From Fasciola hepatica (lineage: Eukaryota > Platyhelminthes > Trematoda > Plagiorchiida > Fasciolidae): DNA of 64,000 nucleotides. The position numbers were made by a program, and so were the translations under genes. The stretch is from the NCBI GenBank assembly GCA_948099385.1, contig CANUEZ040000180.1, positions 4,486,501 to 4,550,500 on the forward strand, read 5' to 3'. Shown one piece after another: positions 9,885 through 21,028 of the stretch. The notes under the pieces are model-generated. The model ran no database searches, had not been told where the DNA came from, and saw only the letters and a program-made list of their open reading frames with translations. Position 1 is the first letter of the stretch, and each line of letters starts with the position of its first letter.

Positions 9885-12260
9885 ATGGAGCGGACTGATG
9901 TGGACAATGCCGGTGAATTTCGGCTTTTGATGCTGAGAAGTTACCCGAATTTAGAGTGTTCCAACTCTGATTTTCGGGAGTTCCAATGGGCGATTTAATC
10001 AAGTTTCCAAGTGTTTAATTCTCGTACCTCTGAAGCGGCCCACAAACTTGGCATAGTTTTGGCGAGCAACGTGGAGTACTATTTCATCAAGTACTGCTGC
10101 GTACATCACAGACGGAGACATTGTTCCGCTAGAAGGTAATGTTTGTTCACTTCCGAACGGAAACTTATTCGTCGCTTCAGGTACCCAAACTTGAGATGAG
10201 AGGCTTTCGTCATGCTCCCTGTCGTTGGTAGCGTGTACATGGTGACGCGGTGGTCAGTGGTCCATAACCATAGTCTCCAGTGCGGTGCGGAGGGTTTGTA
10301 TGTTAGGAATAGACTTCTGACACGTGATCAAGAATATCATGTGTTTGAGTTCATGCATACCTTCCGCCTTATGCCTGAGCCTAGGGATTATACGAAGAAG
10401 GCGTTCATTCGTGGTTTTGTAATGAGGATTTCCGGTCCATCAGAAATAGGCTTACCACCTGGGATGGCCGGAACGAGGCGACCATGGTAGGTCATTTAAT
10501 AAGAGATAGAGGGCAATACAAGATTTTGTGTGATGGGGACGTTGTTAGGTTTGTGTTCTTCGTGCCTTTTTGTGGGCATAGAACTGAGCAGCAAGCTTTG
10601 CGATGTTAAGCTTGCAGGTGCTACTCACCAAATGAATTGTGATGGGTATGCCTTGTGGCACGTAATGGTTGTTGACGAAACGGGTTATGGGCATAGTGTG
10701 CTATATGCCATTCTTCCCAACGAGAGTGGCAACAGCTATCGTACAGCTGTGGGTTACCTGGCTGAGGCGTCGCCTCAGTCAAGAGGTTGCAAAACAATAG
10801 TCGTTGATAGGAGCTTAGCATAGTGTAATGCCTTCGCGGTGCAGTACCCCGATGCACAGATAGTGTTCTGTAGGTTCCATATTCTTCAAGACATGAAAAA
10901 GCAATGTGATCAGTTGTGAGCGTTGTCAAATGTGAACAGGCTTAGACTGCTCCAGTGGATGAGCAACATGGTGTGCACTGAAAGCAGCGTACGTTTTCTT
11001 GGGTTTTTTAGAGCTATACTGGCCAGAAGCCCGGAAGCTGCCGAATATCTCCTGCATATCTGGATGCCATTTAAGGCAAACTGGACGAAGCATATGATGC
11101 GTCACTACATGTCGTTTAACAATTTTACTACAAATAGAGTGGAAGTAGAGAACAGGCATCTGAAAGATGGCCTGTCCCGAAAGTCATCAATTTATGACGT
11201 ATTTAAAAAAGCGGCTGACCTTTCGGGGTCACTGGCTGAGAAGCGTAGACGATGACTGGCTGGGGACAAGATGGTCCAATACACAGCCCCAGGAGAGCTA
11301 CGGTGGATGCTTTCGCTTCTAAATAAAATAACACCGTATGCACGTGAGGTCTTAGTGCAGCTTCTTCATAGCCGAAAAGTTTTGTGCATTACTCTATCGA
11401 ATGGCGCCAATGCTGTTCATACGTCAGAGTGTGGTGCATACCGAGTATCGCTGCTTTCAAGCCGCCCACAGTGTGACTGTTCGTTCAGTCATCAGTGGGC
11501 TTTGCCATGTCTACACATGCTTCGTGTGGTTAAGGAGACTAGGTTTCCTCTGGAACGGATACAAACGGGCCGACGGACATTGGCAAATACACATGCACCC
11601 ATGAACGTGAAAACTACAAGGGTTAGCCAGATGCCGGAGCAAACGGGAGTCACTGGCAAAAGTGTAAAACTAGCCGAATGTGAAGATATCGCGATGAACT
11701 TAGCTGTAGCAATAAGTAATCTCGGGGGTGACAACTACGGGAGTTTTACAAACCAGGTAAGACACTTGACGCGCATCATTGGTCAACATCCGAGGGCAAG
11801 AATTAGTGCAGAGGTAACTTACGATAGCCCCTTGAGGGATAAGGAGGATTATAGGAAAATGGTTCCCTCCCGTAGTTCCTCAGGTGTTTGTTCAGCCATA
11901 CCTAGCACCAGTGACGGTGCATCGAAATCTAAGCGGAAATCACCTTTGGGTATCAGGAGGGTAGGTGAAGAGGATATCGTTGTCGTAGGGCAACCGCTGC
12001 AAGCGGTGCGGTTCCGACGGCTGCGTACCACAACCTCCGCCGAATACTGAACTACCAACAAAAGAAGACGACTGGATCCTCAGGCCTCGCCGATACGGGA
12101 GAAAGTGTGCAGTATATGCAGGATGGAGGAACCAACAGTGGACCTAGATGAAGGCGTACAATCGAACCAGTGCCAGTCCTGCGGACGCTGGATGCATTTT
12201 CAATGCGCTGGTTCTCAACTCGAAGAAGACTACCTCTGCGTGCACTGCCTGGCTCGATGA
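9885..12260 (+). pseudogene. Decayed MULE (Mutator-like) transposase with SWIM and PHD fingers
   Basis: Nearly all of this 2.4-kb stretch reads in a single frame from ATG 9885. The order is: an N-terminal FLYWCH/FAR1-like zinc-binding region (YYFIKYCCVHHRRR, later VVHNHSL); the DDE transposase core; a SWIM zinc finger (CDCSFSHQWALPCLH, 11472-11516); a basic stretch (NKRRR); and a PHD finger ending at the TGA at 12258. In the core the usual DATH reads GATH (10617), followed by GYALWHVMVVDETGYGH. The second Asp is in VVDR (10806) and the third acidic residue is in NRVEVENRH (Glu at 11142). In-frame stops lie at 9996, 10137, 10197, 10488, 10821, 10917, 11253 and 12048. Between about 10484 and 10600 the coding reading moves to another frame (GQYKILCDGDVVRFVFF), so two compensating frameshifts are likely. 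The first catalytic Asp to Gly change and the stops make it dead. A 45-bp segment, 10136-10180 (GTAATG...TTCAG), could be an intron that removes the stop at 10137. Confidence 0.85.
12108..12248 (+). pseudogene. PHD-type zinc finger at the C-terminus of the MULE reading frame
   Basis: In the same frame as the transposase, after the stop at 12048, the translation shows C-x2-C (CSIC), then CQSCGRWMHFQC, then LCVHC. This is the Cys4-His-Cys3 order and spacing of a PHD finger (Cys-x4-His-x2-Cys in the middle). PHD fingers usually bind histone H3 tails. All eight zinc ligands are intact although the upstream transposase is broken. The finger runs to a stop ten bases after the last Cys codon. It could be part of the transposase, or a flanking exon that happens to be in frame; the shared frame favours the first. 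Confidence 0.72.
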
Positions 12261-12373
12261 CGGAGGACGACTCACAGGTGAATGCAAAACGGCCCTAGTG
12301 GGGCCACCACAATCTGATTACCATGAATTTCCCAAGCCTTCAGTGGCTTTCCTTAGTCTTTCATAAGTGCTTT

Positions 12374-12399
12374 AGCGAGTGAGTCTTCTTTCACTCGCT
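12374..12399. repeat. Short perfect hairpin
   Basis: AGCGAGTGA, an 8-base loop, then TCACTCGCT. It lies 114 bp after the end of the MULE frame. It may be part of the element's 3' region; no function can be inferred. Confidence 0.6.
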
Positions 12400-12649
12400 C
12401 AAAGGAGTTGGTTATAGCACACTTAGATTGTTTTACTGCGTACTTTAAAACCTTGAAGGGGTGGTGAATAAGTCTTGCGATTGGTCACAAAATCAGCGTA
12501 ATGTTCGCACCGTTGGTCACCTTACGTATTATTGCCCAAAATAGTTATAAGTGTACGAGCTCAACACTGGGCGAAGTAGGATAACGTTGAGGAGAACGTT
12601 AAGTTGTATGCAACTAAGTATACCTATTGGAGGCACTTACAATGCCTGC

Positions 12650-12745
12650 TAGGGTATATATATATGCTTCCGGGGAAATTTTGTCCACACGTTGCCATAC
12701 CAATTGCTATCAGTATATATATTATATGTATATATATATTCTCCG
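12650..12745. repeat. AT-rich simple repeats
   Basis: Runs of (TA)n near 12654-12664 and 12714-12740 around a short unique segment. Confidence 0.75.
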
Positions 12746-14334
12746 AATGTCATCCACAAATGAACGGTGGAAAAACCATAAAATTTTGTAACAAACTTAT
12801 TAATTCCTATTCACTCTCAGTTATTTAAGGACAACTTATGATGATCGCCTGATTCGTTATGGCATTATGGCTGGAAAGGAAAATGGTATTTCCATTCCTC
12901 CACCTAGCTGTTTCAGGTCAGTTCGTAAGCACGTTCTCCTCATGTTTTCATTTAGTACGTACATTCAACGAAGAGCAGCTTTAAAAATTTTCCGGGCCTA
13001 AAAGTATGAGTAAGGAGCCTTCAGGCCTTGTAGCGCCAATGTCGCACACTAAAAATCTTGGAAGTAAGATATATGCAGAAAACGGTGACCCAGAGATCGA
13101 TTTACATTTTGATGGCATCGTACCCGATGATACGTTATATATATGTTCAGTATGTCACTGAATCCATCGATATGACACCGTGGTTGTAAAAAGAAGATAT
13201 TCATCCAGTTTTCTAATTATGGGAAATACAGAAAAAGCCTTGCGCTGGAAAGTTTATCACAATTTTTAACATTGCCAATGAAGCAATTTTACACTAAATA
13301 CTGCAAAGATTACCAAGGCAGCAGCAAAAAGAAGGTAGGTCAATCTGACATTTTCCAATTTCGCGCCCAAAAAATAGAAGAGCCAAGCCAGGTGGGGCTA
13401 TTCTTTTATACAAACCGTGGTGCTTGCTCTCCCTAATGGGGGGGGGAAGAAAAACTTCCCACCAACTCTTGTTGATGATCTGTAGGTCATTTGCCACGCT
13501 AAATCGCGGTCTGTTTCAGCTCAGGTCACACAGGACAAGCAATAGTTATGGCCTTTTGGGCGCCCAAAATCTTTTTGGTGGTAAACAAAGAGGTTGGGCG
13601 TTCGTAACTGCTTAGTGTGTTCCGTACCTCATAGTCTTTGGCTTCCTGATACCGCGAATATCTCACTCAATCTGGGGTCCGGCACACTGTGGAGGATCCT
13701 ACTCATGCAAGTAACCCATTCATTCGGAGAACGGAATCACCGTCACAAACCCACTACTTCGGAATAGAATGACAGGCACCCTTAGCCTAGCTCGTCAGCT
13801 CTATAGTTTTGCTTCGTTCCCGCTCGTCCGTTCACCGGAGGTTATCTGAGAAACGCTCGCAGCTCTTATTCTCGACATACATTTCTGGATTTAAAAAGAA
13901 CCTGTACCGTTCCCACTTAACATGCTGTTTTTCTAGACAGAATAGTGCGCTTCTTGGAATCGGCATTGTTAGGACTTCTTCCATTGACCCACAACCATCC
14001 TTGTGCGTGACAGGTGGACACCTTCAGGACGTGCTGTATCTTTTTTGGTGAGTCATGTTCAGATCCCTACAATGCACTCAAATTGGGCTTTACTAAGTCT
14101 TCGAACCGACGGATGAGGTCCCCTACATTTTCGCGCGAGAAGGTCCATTAAGTCTCAAGTGTTGTGTAGTGGCTGGTGACAATAATACTTTTCGGTCATT
14201 GCTAGCGGATTCTTAAATCCTTGAACAGCTAGCCGCATCACTGAGGCTGTCTACAGTTTACAGTCAGAATGATGACAAAGTTTTCCTACTCTCAGGGTCG
14301 CCAATCTCAGACAGTCTATTGTCTACCCCTATGG
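12746..14334. other. No recognisable gene
   Basis: ORFs are short and without motifs. A G-run (ggggggggg) lies near 13438. I see no domain or repeat shared with the rest of the window. Confidence 0.45.
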
Positions 14335-14637
14335 TTAAAACCATCGCGTATCTTGCACTTCCTGCCCTTTACTGCACATTCCGTGCATATAACCATATAC
14401 CAGGCTCATATTATCACGGGCTAGTACCTTGTGTTTACCCAATCCCGTAACCCCGATACCTAAATCTTTCATACTGCGATACAGAAAAGTTTGATTTTGA
14501 TTCAGCCATAACAGGAGAAATAAGATGAGCCTCAGGACTGACCCCTGAGGGGCTTCACTCAATGCGCCTATTGGTTTAGCTCCGCGTCTGCCATTGTGAT
14601 ATAAAACACTGTCTTGGTCAGCAGACCAGCTATCCAA
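14335..14637 (-). pseudogene. Non-LTR reverse transcriptase fragment
   Basis: The 100-residue reading contains ALSEAPQGSVLRLILFLLL, a clear version of the RT motif SGVPQGSVLGPLLFLLY. Upstream it has a stretch like the strand before that motif (DSWSADQDSVLYHNGRR). The catalytic YADD box that should follow is not readable. It probably comes from a CR1/Jockey-type element. Flanking sequence on both sides is too decayed to extend it. Confidence 0.62.
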
Positions 14638-15590
14638 ATATGTGTTTGGCTCTCTGTTCCGCAGGACTAAAATCTGCCTAGCGGTAGGCCGTGATTAACA
14701 GAGTCCGAAGTCTGAGATAGATCGGCCGGCTTACAAGTCTACTTTGATAAAAATCAAGAGAATTCTACCCATCCGATGACCGGGCTTTCCCTGACCCATC
14801 AGGTCTCCAACTAGTCCAGGTTCCGCGGAGAAATATACCCCTATTACTGATTTATTTGCAGCCAGTAAAAGCCCCCTCACGGATGTACTGTCTAGGATTC
14901 CCAGATTGGGAAAATGATCATGTAGTCCCTTAGTTTTATAAGGTTATGAGTTGACAGTCATATGCTTCCTCGAAATTTAATTTGCGGTTTTATCTGCAAG
15001 GTGAGAAGCTATCCGTCAACTGGAACGGACACATACAGGTAGCACCACCAACCAAACCTTGCTAAATATACCTTGCAGGGACTGGATGCTTGTTTCCAGA
15101 ACCAGAAAATCTGGCAGTCAAGAGAGTCCCCTTCCCAGGCTGGTTCATGGGTTCTCTGAGAAACTCACAAGGTCATTTACTGAATATCGATAAAAGTTCA
15201 ATCTTTCAGATGCAAACTACCTGCCATGGATGAAAAAGTTTGCTTGATTTCGCGAATAGTTTCGAACCCCCCGAAAATGATTTATGACAGTTTGAGCAAT
15301 GGTAGTTGTGTGGTGCTAACAGAATTATTCAATAAAGAATGCATGAGCACTTAATTTGTAATTGAGCCCCAACAACGAGTGAAAAGCTCCGCCGAAGAGC
15401 AAACAGCTGCAGTCATTTCGTTTGCAGTTTCTAGTACAGCACACTTAGGATACTCGGGAAAGGGCATAGAGATGGTGTCATTGTAACGCGGACTTATATG
15501 GAACCACTCCAACAACAACGGCTCATGCGTACTGCTTAGAATTGTGGCTTGTTCACTGAGCCATGCACATCCTACAGAAAATATCAAACA
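14638..15590. other. No recognisable gene
   Basis: The RT relic may continue into this stretch on the minus strand but no motif is readable. The ORF at 15351-15587 (minus) matches nothing I know. Confidence 0.4.
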
Positions 15591-16739
15591 CTACTTTGGG
15601 ACACTTGTTCATACCTTGCTTGTGTGTGCCGCGACACATTTGTGACATTGGCCCTAATCGTCGTGCAGATCGCGTTTGGCCTTGGACTTTGTTAGACATT
15701 GTTTCTTGGTGTTAATTTTAGTTGCTCTGCAGCTGACGTTTGCACACTATCTGCACGTTGTAATTTACTCATTATGTGCCTTGGAAGTTGTCCTGAATAT
15801 TGGTTTGGTCATTTTGGCTACGCGTTACTCAAACCTGGAATAATTTCACAGTACTCAGTTTAGAATCTTCAAAATGAAAACCAATCCAACTGCCAAGAAA
15901 ACAAGCGGAGGGTGGACAGGAAGTATTTTAAATTTTCTTTTGGAGTTTTGGGGTGAAACTGTTTCAGCAGATGGCCCTCTGTCCATTAACCAAGTTGGTG
16001 CAACTCCATACATATCAGTGAGTGGTGTTGACACCAAACGCGACGGAGCACGTATTTTCAGAATATTAGAACTAAAATCCAGCCCTAGCTGACTAAAGAA
16101 GAAGTTGGGTTATATTGGGCGGAGCAACCTCGGGAATGCAGACACCAACCGCCAGTTACAAAGGAACCCTCATCCACTGATACAAAGGGGGGTTCAGGGG
16201 ACAGCTGCTAGTCAGCATCACATCTCACCACCCGTTAAGAGTGGATCTAGCACAGCTATACGGCAGACCCAAACGGCACGGAAAATTCATTCGCCTGCAC
16301 GGTAATTGTTAGAAAGGGGAAGTGATTCCGGATAATGCTGTCGTGGGAGAACCCGGAGAGCTGTAGAAAGTTAGGTCATGCCCGACGTGGTGTACCCCAG
16401 GGCATGAAAAATCCTAAAAATGTCTCTGTCAGCCACACAGTGTCTTATGAGGTTAAATCGAGGAGTGATATCAGAGGCAAGACGCATCAGGGGTCCTAGG
16501 GATACCTCAAAAAACCTGTTGATCAGGATGCCAAATGGCAGCACCACCGTTAACCACACTGTCCATTAGTCTGACCTGGAAGTCACTCCGAAAGAAGAGC
16601 ATGTCAATCGGTATTTGCCTCTGGAACCGCAGATTCTGCGGTTAGAGGCAGCAGGAATAATAAGCTGGCTGGACGAGAGGTGTTCCTTGATGAACCGACT
16701 CAGTTTGGTGACCGTTGATCACAGCTGGATAAAAGTGGG
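15591..16739 (+). other. Possible LTR end plus unrecognised ORF
   Basis: At about 15814-15829, ggctacgcgttactca is followed within a few bases by tggaataat. The same pair of boxes ends the LTR-like repeat at 27167-27550. Downstream, an ATG at 15874 opens a 72-codon frame I do not recognise. A short, motif-poor interval follows. This may be the 5' end of another BEL/Pao-like element, but only about 30 bp support it. Confidence 0.3.
16616..16650. repeat. 35-bp imperfect palindrome
   Basis: TGCCTCT, then AACCGCAGA, one central base, TCTGCGGTT, then AGAGGCA. Only two unpaired G residues break the symmetry. It lies 90 bp before the LTR-like repeat at 16740. Its role is unknown. Confidence 0.6.
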
Positions 16740-17070
16740 TGTAACGTACATGTGTGGAAATCCTCCCCAGTTGTTGTCACATACTTGTTTTGTTGAGACT
16801 ATGCGCTTTATTTTATTGACCCTCGAACAAGTACAGCGCGCATCAGCCACTACACCTGAACACTTGTTTATGTTTCGCTCATGTCCCGTGGCAGATTTTT
16901 TATTTAACCCTGGACTGCCGAAACGGTCGTATCTGACGGTAACCTTTGCCGAACTCTGATCTTCGTTGCTAAAAGTTGTGGCCGTGTAGCTGAGAACCTT
17001 AGAATCAGCGAATCAATCTTGTTCTGACTATGTGACTCATAAATTGGAATAGGCGTTACTCGAGATCAGA
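16740..17070 (+). repeat. LTR-like repeat, probable BEL/Pao LTR (left copy)
   Basis: It starts tgtaacgtacatgtgtgg and aligns along its length with 27167-27550. Shared blocks include gtcacatacttg, attgaccctcga, ctcgttgct/cttcgttgct, aatcaacgaatc/aatcagcgaatc and atcttgttctg. The right copy directly follows a BEL/Pao integrase and a purine tract, so LTR identity is the best reading. This copy precedes BEL/Pao Gag by about 800 bp, as a 5' LTR should. A ggataaaagtggg tract just before it would also fit a 3' LTR of an older neighbour. Confidence 0.6.
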
Positions 17071-17849
17071 GTAGCCGTTAGTGTGGGTGGTAAGGCTTAC
17101 ATGTCGTAGTCAGCTGTATACGGGGAGAAGTTCCACCAAGTTAAGCTAATTCACCAAATGTGGCCAACCCTTTATTATTCTCACTCTTCGTTTAACCCCT
17201 ACAATTTCCCATATCCTTGAGAACCTTTCGGAAGTTTGCTTCTCGGTAGTTCAGCCACATTAATTCTGTCCCATTTTTGCGATCAGCCCGGAGGAGTGCA
17301 AGCCCGAATATGATTCTCAAAGTTCTGATTTGTTATTGTTCATTGTTCGAATACCACTTTAATTATAAACGTTCCGTTTCCAGGCGGGTGTGACTTAAAG
17401 AATTTCAGTAATTCCTGGTTTTAGAGGTAGCGACAGCCCGCTGCTCCTTGCGGTCAAATCTCAACGTTCCAGGTGATTGTTCAGTATTTGGCTGCTGAGT
17501 CGAGGGGCCTTCTACAACTGTTTATTGGTTTCGGATCAATCGATTTGCGAATACTGTTCTTTGGATGTCGTTGGCAACCTTGAATTGGGCCAATTGTGAA
17601 ATCCCTGCCGCGCTTGTGCATTTGCTGCTGCTCACACTCTCCTTTCCGCCTCTCGTTGTTTCAGGATATTCATTTGCTCGTCTTTTGTCTTCTGCCGCTG
17701 CTGGTGGAATTATACAATAAGAATAATTTTGTTTGCAAGTCCGCTGCTGAAGTGGTCGTTACCTCACCTGCAGGTAGATGTCCTGCTTCCGTTGTTGGCG
17801 GTTGTTTGTTAGACGCTCATAATAATGGTATAAAGGGGTAAACCATAAT
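17071..17849 (+). other. BEL/Pao 5' leader, no motif seen
   Basis: The interval between the LTR-like repeat and readable Gag contains one 81-codon ORF (17596-17841) with no recognisable domain. It is likely the untranslated leader or decayed start of gag. Confidence 0.35.
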
Positions 17850-18960
17850 TAAAAGGTGACTATCTAGAGGTTACAGTCTCTGAGGGTACGCTTAAGGCGG
17901 CTGAAGCCAAACGACTGGCGAATGAGGCAATCAGAAGCCTTGGCCGTAAGTCTGTCATGGGGCAGCCATCATTCGGAAAACGGATTACTGGTGACGTCCA
18001 CACTGAATGGTCCACCCTGGATATCAAGGCCAATGGGAGAGGCGGTGACGATATCCGCTATGTTATTAAACTTAACACGTTCAATGATATAGATGGGCTA
18101 ATCGGACAGCTGATAAGATTGGAATTACCTCAAAGTGAAATCCTTAAGTTTGATGGTTCACCTTTGCACTAAGTTCCACTGATCAGCCAATTGGATAGCC
18201 AGATAAACGACCGAGTAAAGGATGACGTTCATCATCTTAACTTTTTATTTTGGTGTTGTGAGGGGAAAGCTAAGTGAACTGTTCGAGGTTATTTGGTTTG
18301 TTCAGCTAGCGAAGGTTACCAGTGAGAGAGGGACCTACAAGGGAATGTTTCGGTCGGAGGCATCATATCGTACATTGTGTGCCAGATAAAAACAACCGGA
18401 CAAAGACTGGTTGCTTAAGATCCAGGCGCCTTGCTTTCGCATGCTAGAAAGGTGACCAGCTGCGCAGATCCATTGGAGCAACAAGGATGTATGGGAGATT
18501 TTATTTCGGTTCACACCATAGGGGCTGTTTTGAGTAAGTTGCCCAGGTACGTGACCGTTGACTGGGAAAAAGGGCCGATGAGACCTACCGAACAGACAAA
18601 GAGCCGGGGTTTCGCAGTCCGCTTCAGTCCATGATTGACAAGGCTCATTTGCGAGCCAATAGATATAGTTATCTTCTCGGAGAACGAAAGAATGCTCCAG
18701 ATAATTAAAATAGGAACCTTTCGAATCATAAAACCTTTGCGGTATCTGTGAGAGGTACTAGTTGCAATGAGTTCTGTGGCTGCCTTTAGCACTGCCAAGA
18801 GTTTCGATGGTTCTCGCTTAAAGACCACTGCAAACTTGTGTCCCGATTCAAGGCTTGTTTTGCTTGCTTACGTCCAGGGAATCGTGCTGAAAGGTGTCAC
18901 CTGATGAGGCTCTGTGGAGAAGGGAGTTACAGTCGCCGGCTTCATTTTTTGTTGTATAAG
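17850..18960 (+). pseudogene. gag: BEL/Pao Gag relic with zinc knuckle
   Basis: The reading contains the BEL Gag core LELPQSEILKFDGSPLH, then LISQLDSQINDRVKDD and FLFWCCEGKAK, all in one frame with several stops (the first at 18170). A later part reads LSKLPRYVTVDWEKG. After a frame change a zinc knuckle follows (CFACLRPGNRAERC, 18856-18897) in which the usual His is Asn. Gag would form the retrotransposon particle and bind its RNA. The stops and the lost His make it non-functional. Confidence 0.75.
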
Positions 18961-19039
18961 ATAAACAAAGTTTCGGTCCTCAACGCGTCTTATCAGCTAC
19001 TTTCCACTGGTCCCGGTGTAAGCTCGGGAGTCATACCGG

Positions 19040-19850
19040 CCGTTATCGAAGATCCAGGTAAGTCATTACGTCCCCGGACTCTGCTCGACACTGATGCAAA
19101 TACCACTCTCGTGCGTCGTGGTTCAGCTGAGCTCTTAGCTTTTGTAGGAGAGGCCACTTAAGTTGCCACGACCACCCCCATTGAGAATACGGTTCGGCGC
19201 TGTGGGTGGAGTCGTCCAACCCGAAGTCCTTGGATGGTAATGAGGTGATCAGAGTTAAAGGCCGCTATACCACTCCATCAGCTCTGGACATACGGGCCAC
19301 GGAGCTGAGTCAGGCAGCTTTATCCAAGTGGGGCTATGCGACAAGAATAGAATTTGAAGCTACTTCGGACCCCGTAGGCGGAGAGTTAACTGCTTTACAC
19401 TTTCATTCGGCGCTTCGGGCTTTAAAACAGCGACGATTTTCTAAGGAAGGCCCTTGTGCTGACCACACACTACTGGGTTGGGCCATAGAGGTCCGCGGGA
19501 TAACGGTCGTTCTGGTAGGCTTAGAGCTTGTGTAATACGGTGTCTGCAATACTCCAAAAGTTCTATGAAGAGAAGTTCGAGGACAGTTGCCCTCTGGGAA
19601 CTTCACTGTACTTGTAGGACTAAAGGGCTATGGAAATTCTTGAGAGGTCGTCACTGCTTGAGGAAGGACAACTTAGTGTCTCTATGCTGCGGGAGGACAA
19701 TAGCCTTGTGAAGCTTTGCAATCGGCCCGTCGCTCTCCTTTATTTCAGGTTGTTGGGAGGTAGGTTTGTCAAGGAACCGGAGCTGGAGGAAGTCTGTCAC
19801 GGCGCATTAGGGAAACCATCGGACAATGGATAACCTGGAATGTGGATAAA
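19040..19850 (+). pseudogene. pol: BEL/Pao protease and start of the pol linker
   Basis: RTLLDTDANTTLV at 19075-19113 matches the BEL/Pao aspartic protease active site, but the usual D-S/T-G reads D-T-D (19087-19095), so the enzyme is dead. About 350 bp later, CADHTLLGWAIEV matches the end of the protease domain (T-x-LGW). A third frame (19630-19833) gives REDNSLVKLCNRPVALLYF and VKEPELEEVC, the region between protease and RT. It stops near 19850, where minus-strand CR1-type sequence begins. The RT and RNase H expected next are absent. Confidence 0.7.
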
Positions 19851-21028
19851 TAATTACCGACGGGACTGTCGGTGAGTGTAAATGATTCAAAGGCCTCAAA
19901 AGCAGCTGAAGGATCAAGATGATACAGCAGAGTGAAGAGCTGGTGTCAGGCGAATGAAAAGCTAGAAGGGGACCACGTTGTGGCATGTGGTGTTATTCAC
20001 AGGCGAGGGAATTGATATATATTCGGTTTCGCTCAGATAAATAGTAAGGTTTCAGTCACAATGCGCAAAGGATGAATGTTCTGTTCGAGAGTTTATCAGG
20101 ATTCGTGACTTTTGTGGTAAAGATATCTGGACAGTAAGGCACTTGTGAAAATAAACTGCAGAATTTGGTAACTAGAAGAGGCAGCAAGAAGATGCTAATG
20201 AGATCGAATATGGCGAATGACAGGAAAATCAGTGAAGATGAATGCTAGTTTTAGTGGATAGTGGGGTAATATTCCAAGCCGAGTGAGAGTATATGCATTT
20301 GTCCTGTTGGAACACGATTTGGTACGTGTTATATTCGATACAGACTGAACAAACTAAATGTAGATGCTTGTGGTTCGAACTGACCGTGCGATCGAAAGTC
20401 AAAGAATGTTGGGGGAGACAACGGGAAGCAGCAGTACAAGGCTTGGGAACGTTTTTCAATACTCATCTGGTTGTAGTGGACTGGGCTGTCCTCGCGCTCG
20501 ATACCCAAACCGAAAACTGATTTACCAGATAGGGGTGCGATCTGCTAGCCCAGTTGTGCCCGCACATCGCAGCAGACGGTCTGCAAGCCCGATACGCGCT
20601 GGCCAAAACGGCACTTCTGACATCCGTCCACCTCTGAGATTAGTATGGGTTATTTATAAGAACCAAATGGCCGTAAATATCAGGTAGTCCACGATCGGTT
20701 GATCAGATACCAGGAACTCTTTCCGCGTGAACAGTGGAGCATCGGCTGGGTAACGTGCGATTAGCAGATCGTCAGGACGATGAGCGTGCCAGGTAAGTAA
20801 CCGGTATAGTCTCCAGGGTTTTAGAATTCAGTGAGGAAAAATACGCTCAAATAAAGGTTTGGAAGTAAAGAAAGAGGAGTGAAGAGCAGTTTTAGGTGCT
20901 CCAAGCAGTAAAGAATACAAAACAAATTTTCCTAGCCCACGCTTTCCTGAGACTAGTTCCTTGAGAATAGAAGGCAAATGCAGACCGCACACTTTTGCAC
21001 AGATTCATCTGTATTAGACCACCGGTGC
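19851..21028 (-). repeat. CR1-like 3'-UTR copy (1)
   Basis: Downstream, on the minus strand, of the RT fragment 21029-22690. It contains the family's GC-rich core at about 20450-20650 (for example gatgcgatccgccagccc-type sequence, here ggtgcgatctgctagccc). The same core occurs at about 23810, 28560-28720, 42770-42960 and 55250-55400. It appears non-coding, since the copies do not share one open frame. Its 3' terminus is not identifiable at the BEL junction. Confidence 0.6.

Noticed and set aside
12374..12399. Hairpin as a bacterial-type terminator
   Set aside because: The window is eukaryotic and no T-run follows; listed only as a repeat.
15874..16092. 72-codon ORF after an LTR-end-like box, possibly gag
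   Set aside because: No recognisable Gag residues; kept only as a note in the feature for that interval.
16360..16420. RRGVPQG reading on the plus strand resembling the RT motif GVPQG
   Set aside because: Only five residues match and neither the upstream palm nor a YADD box follows.
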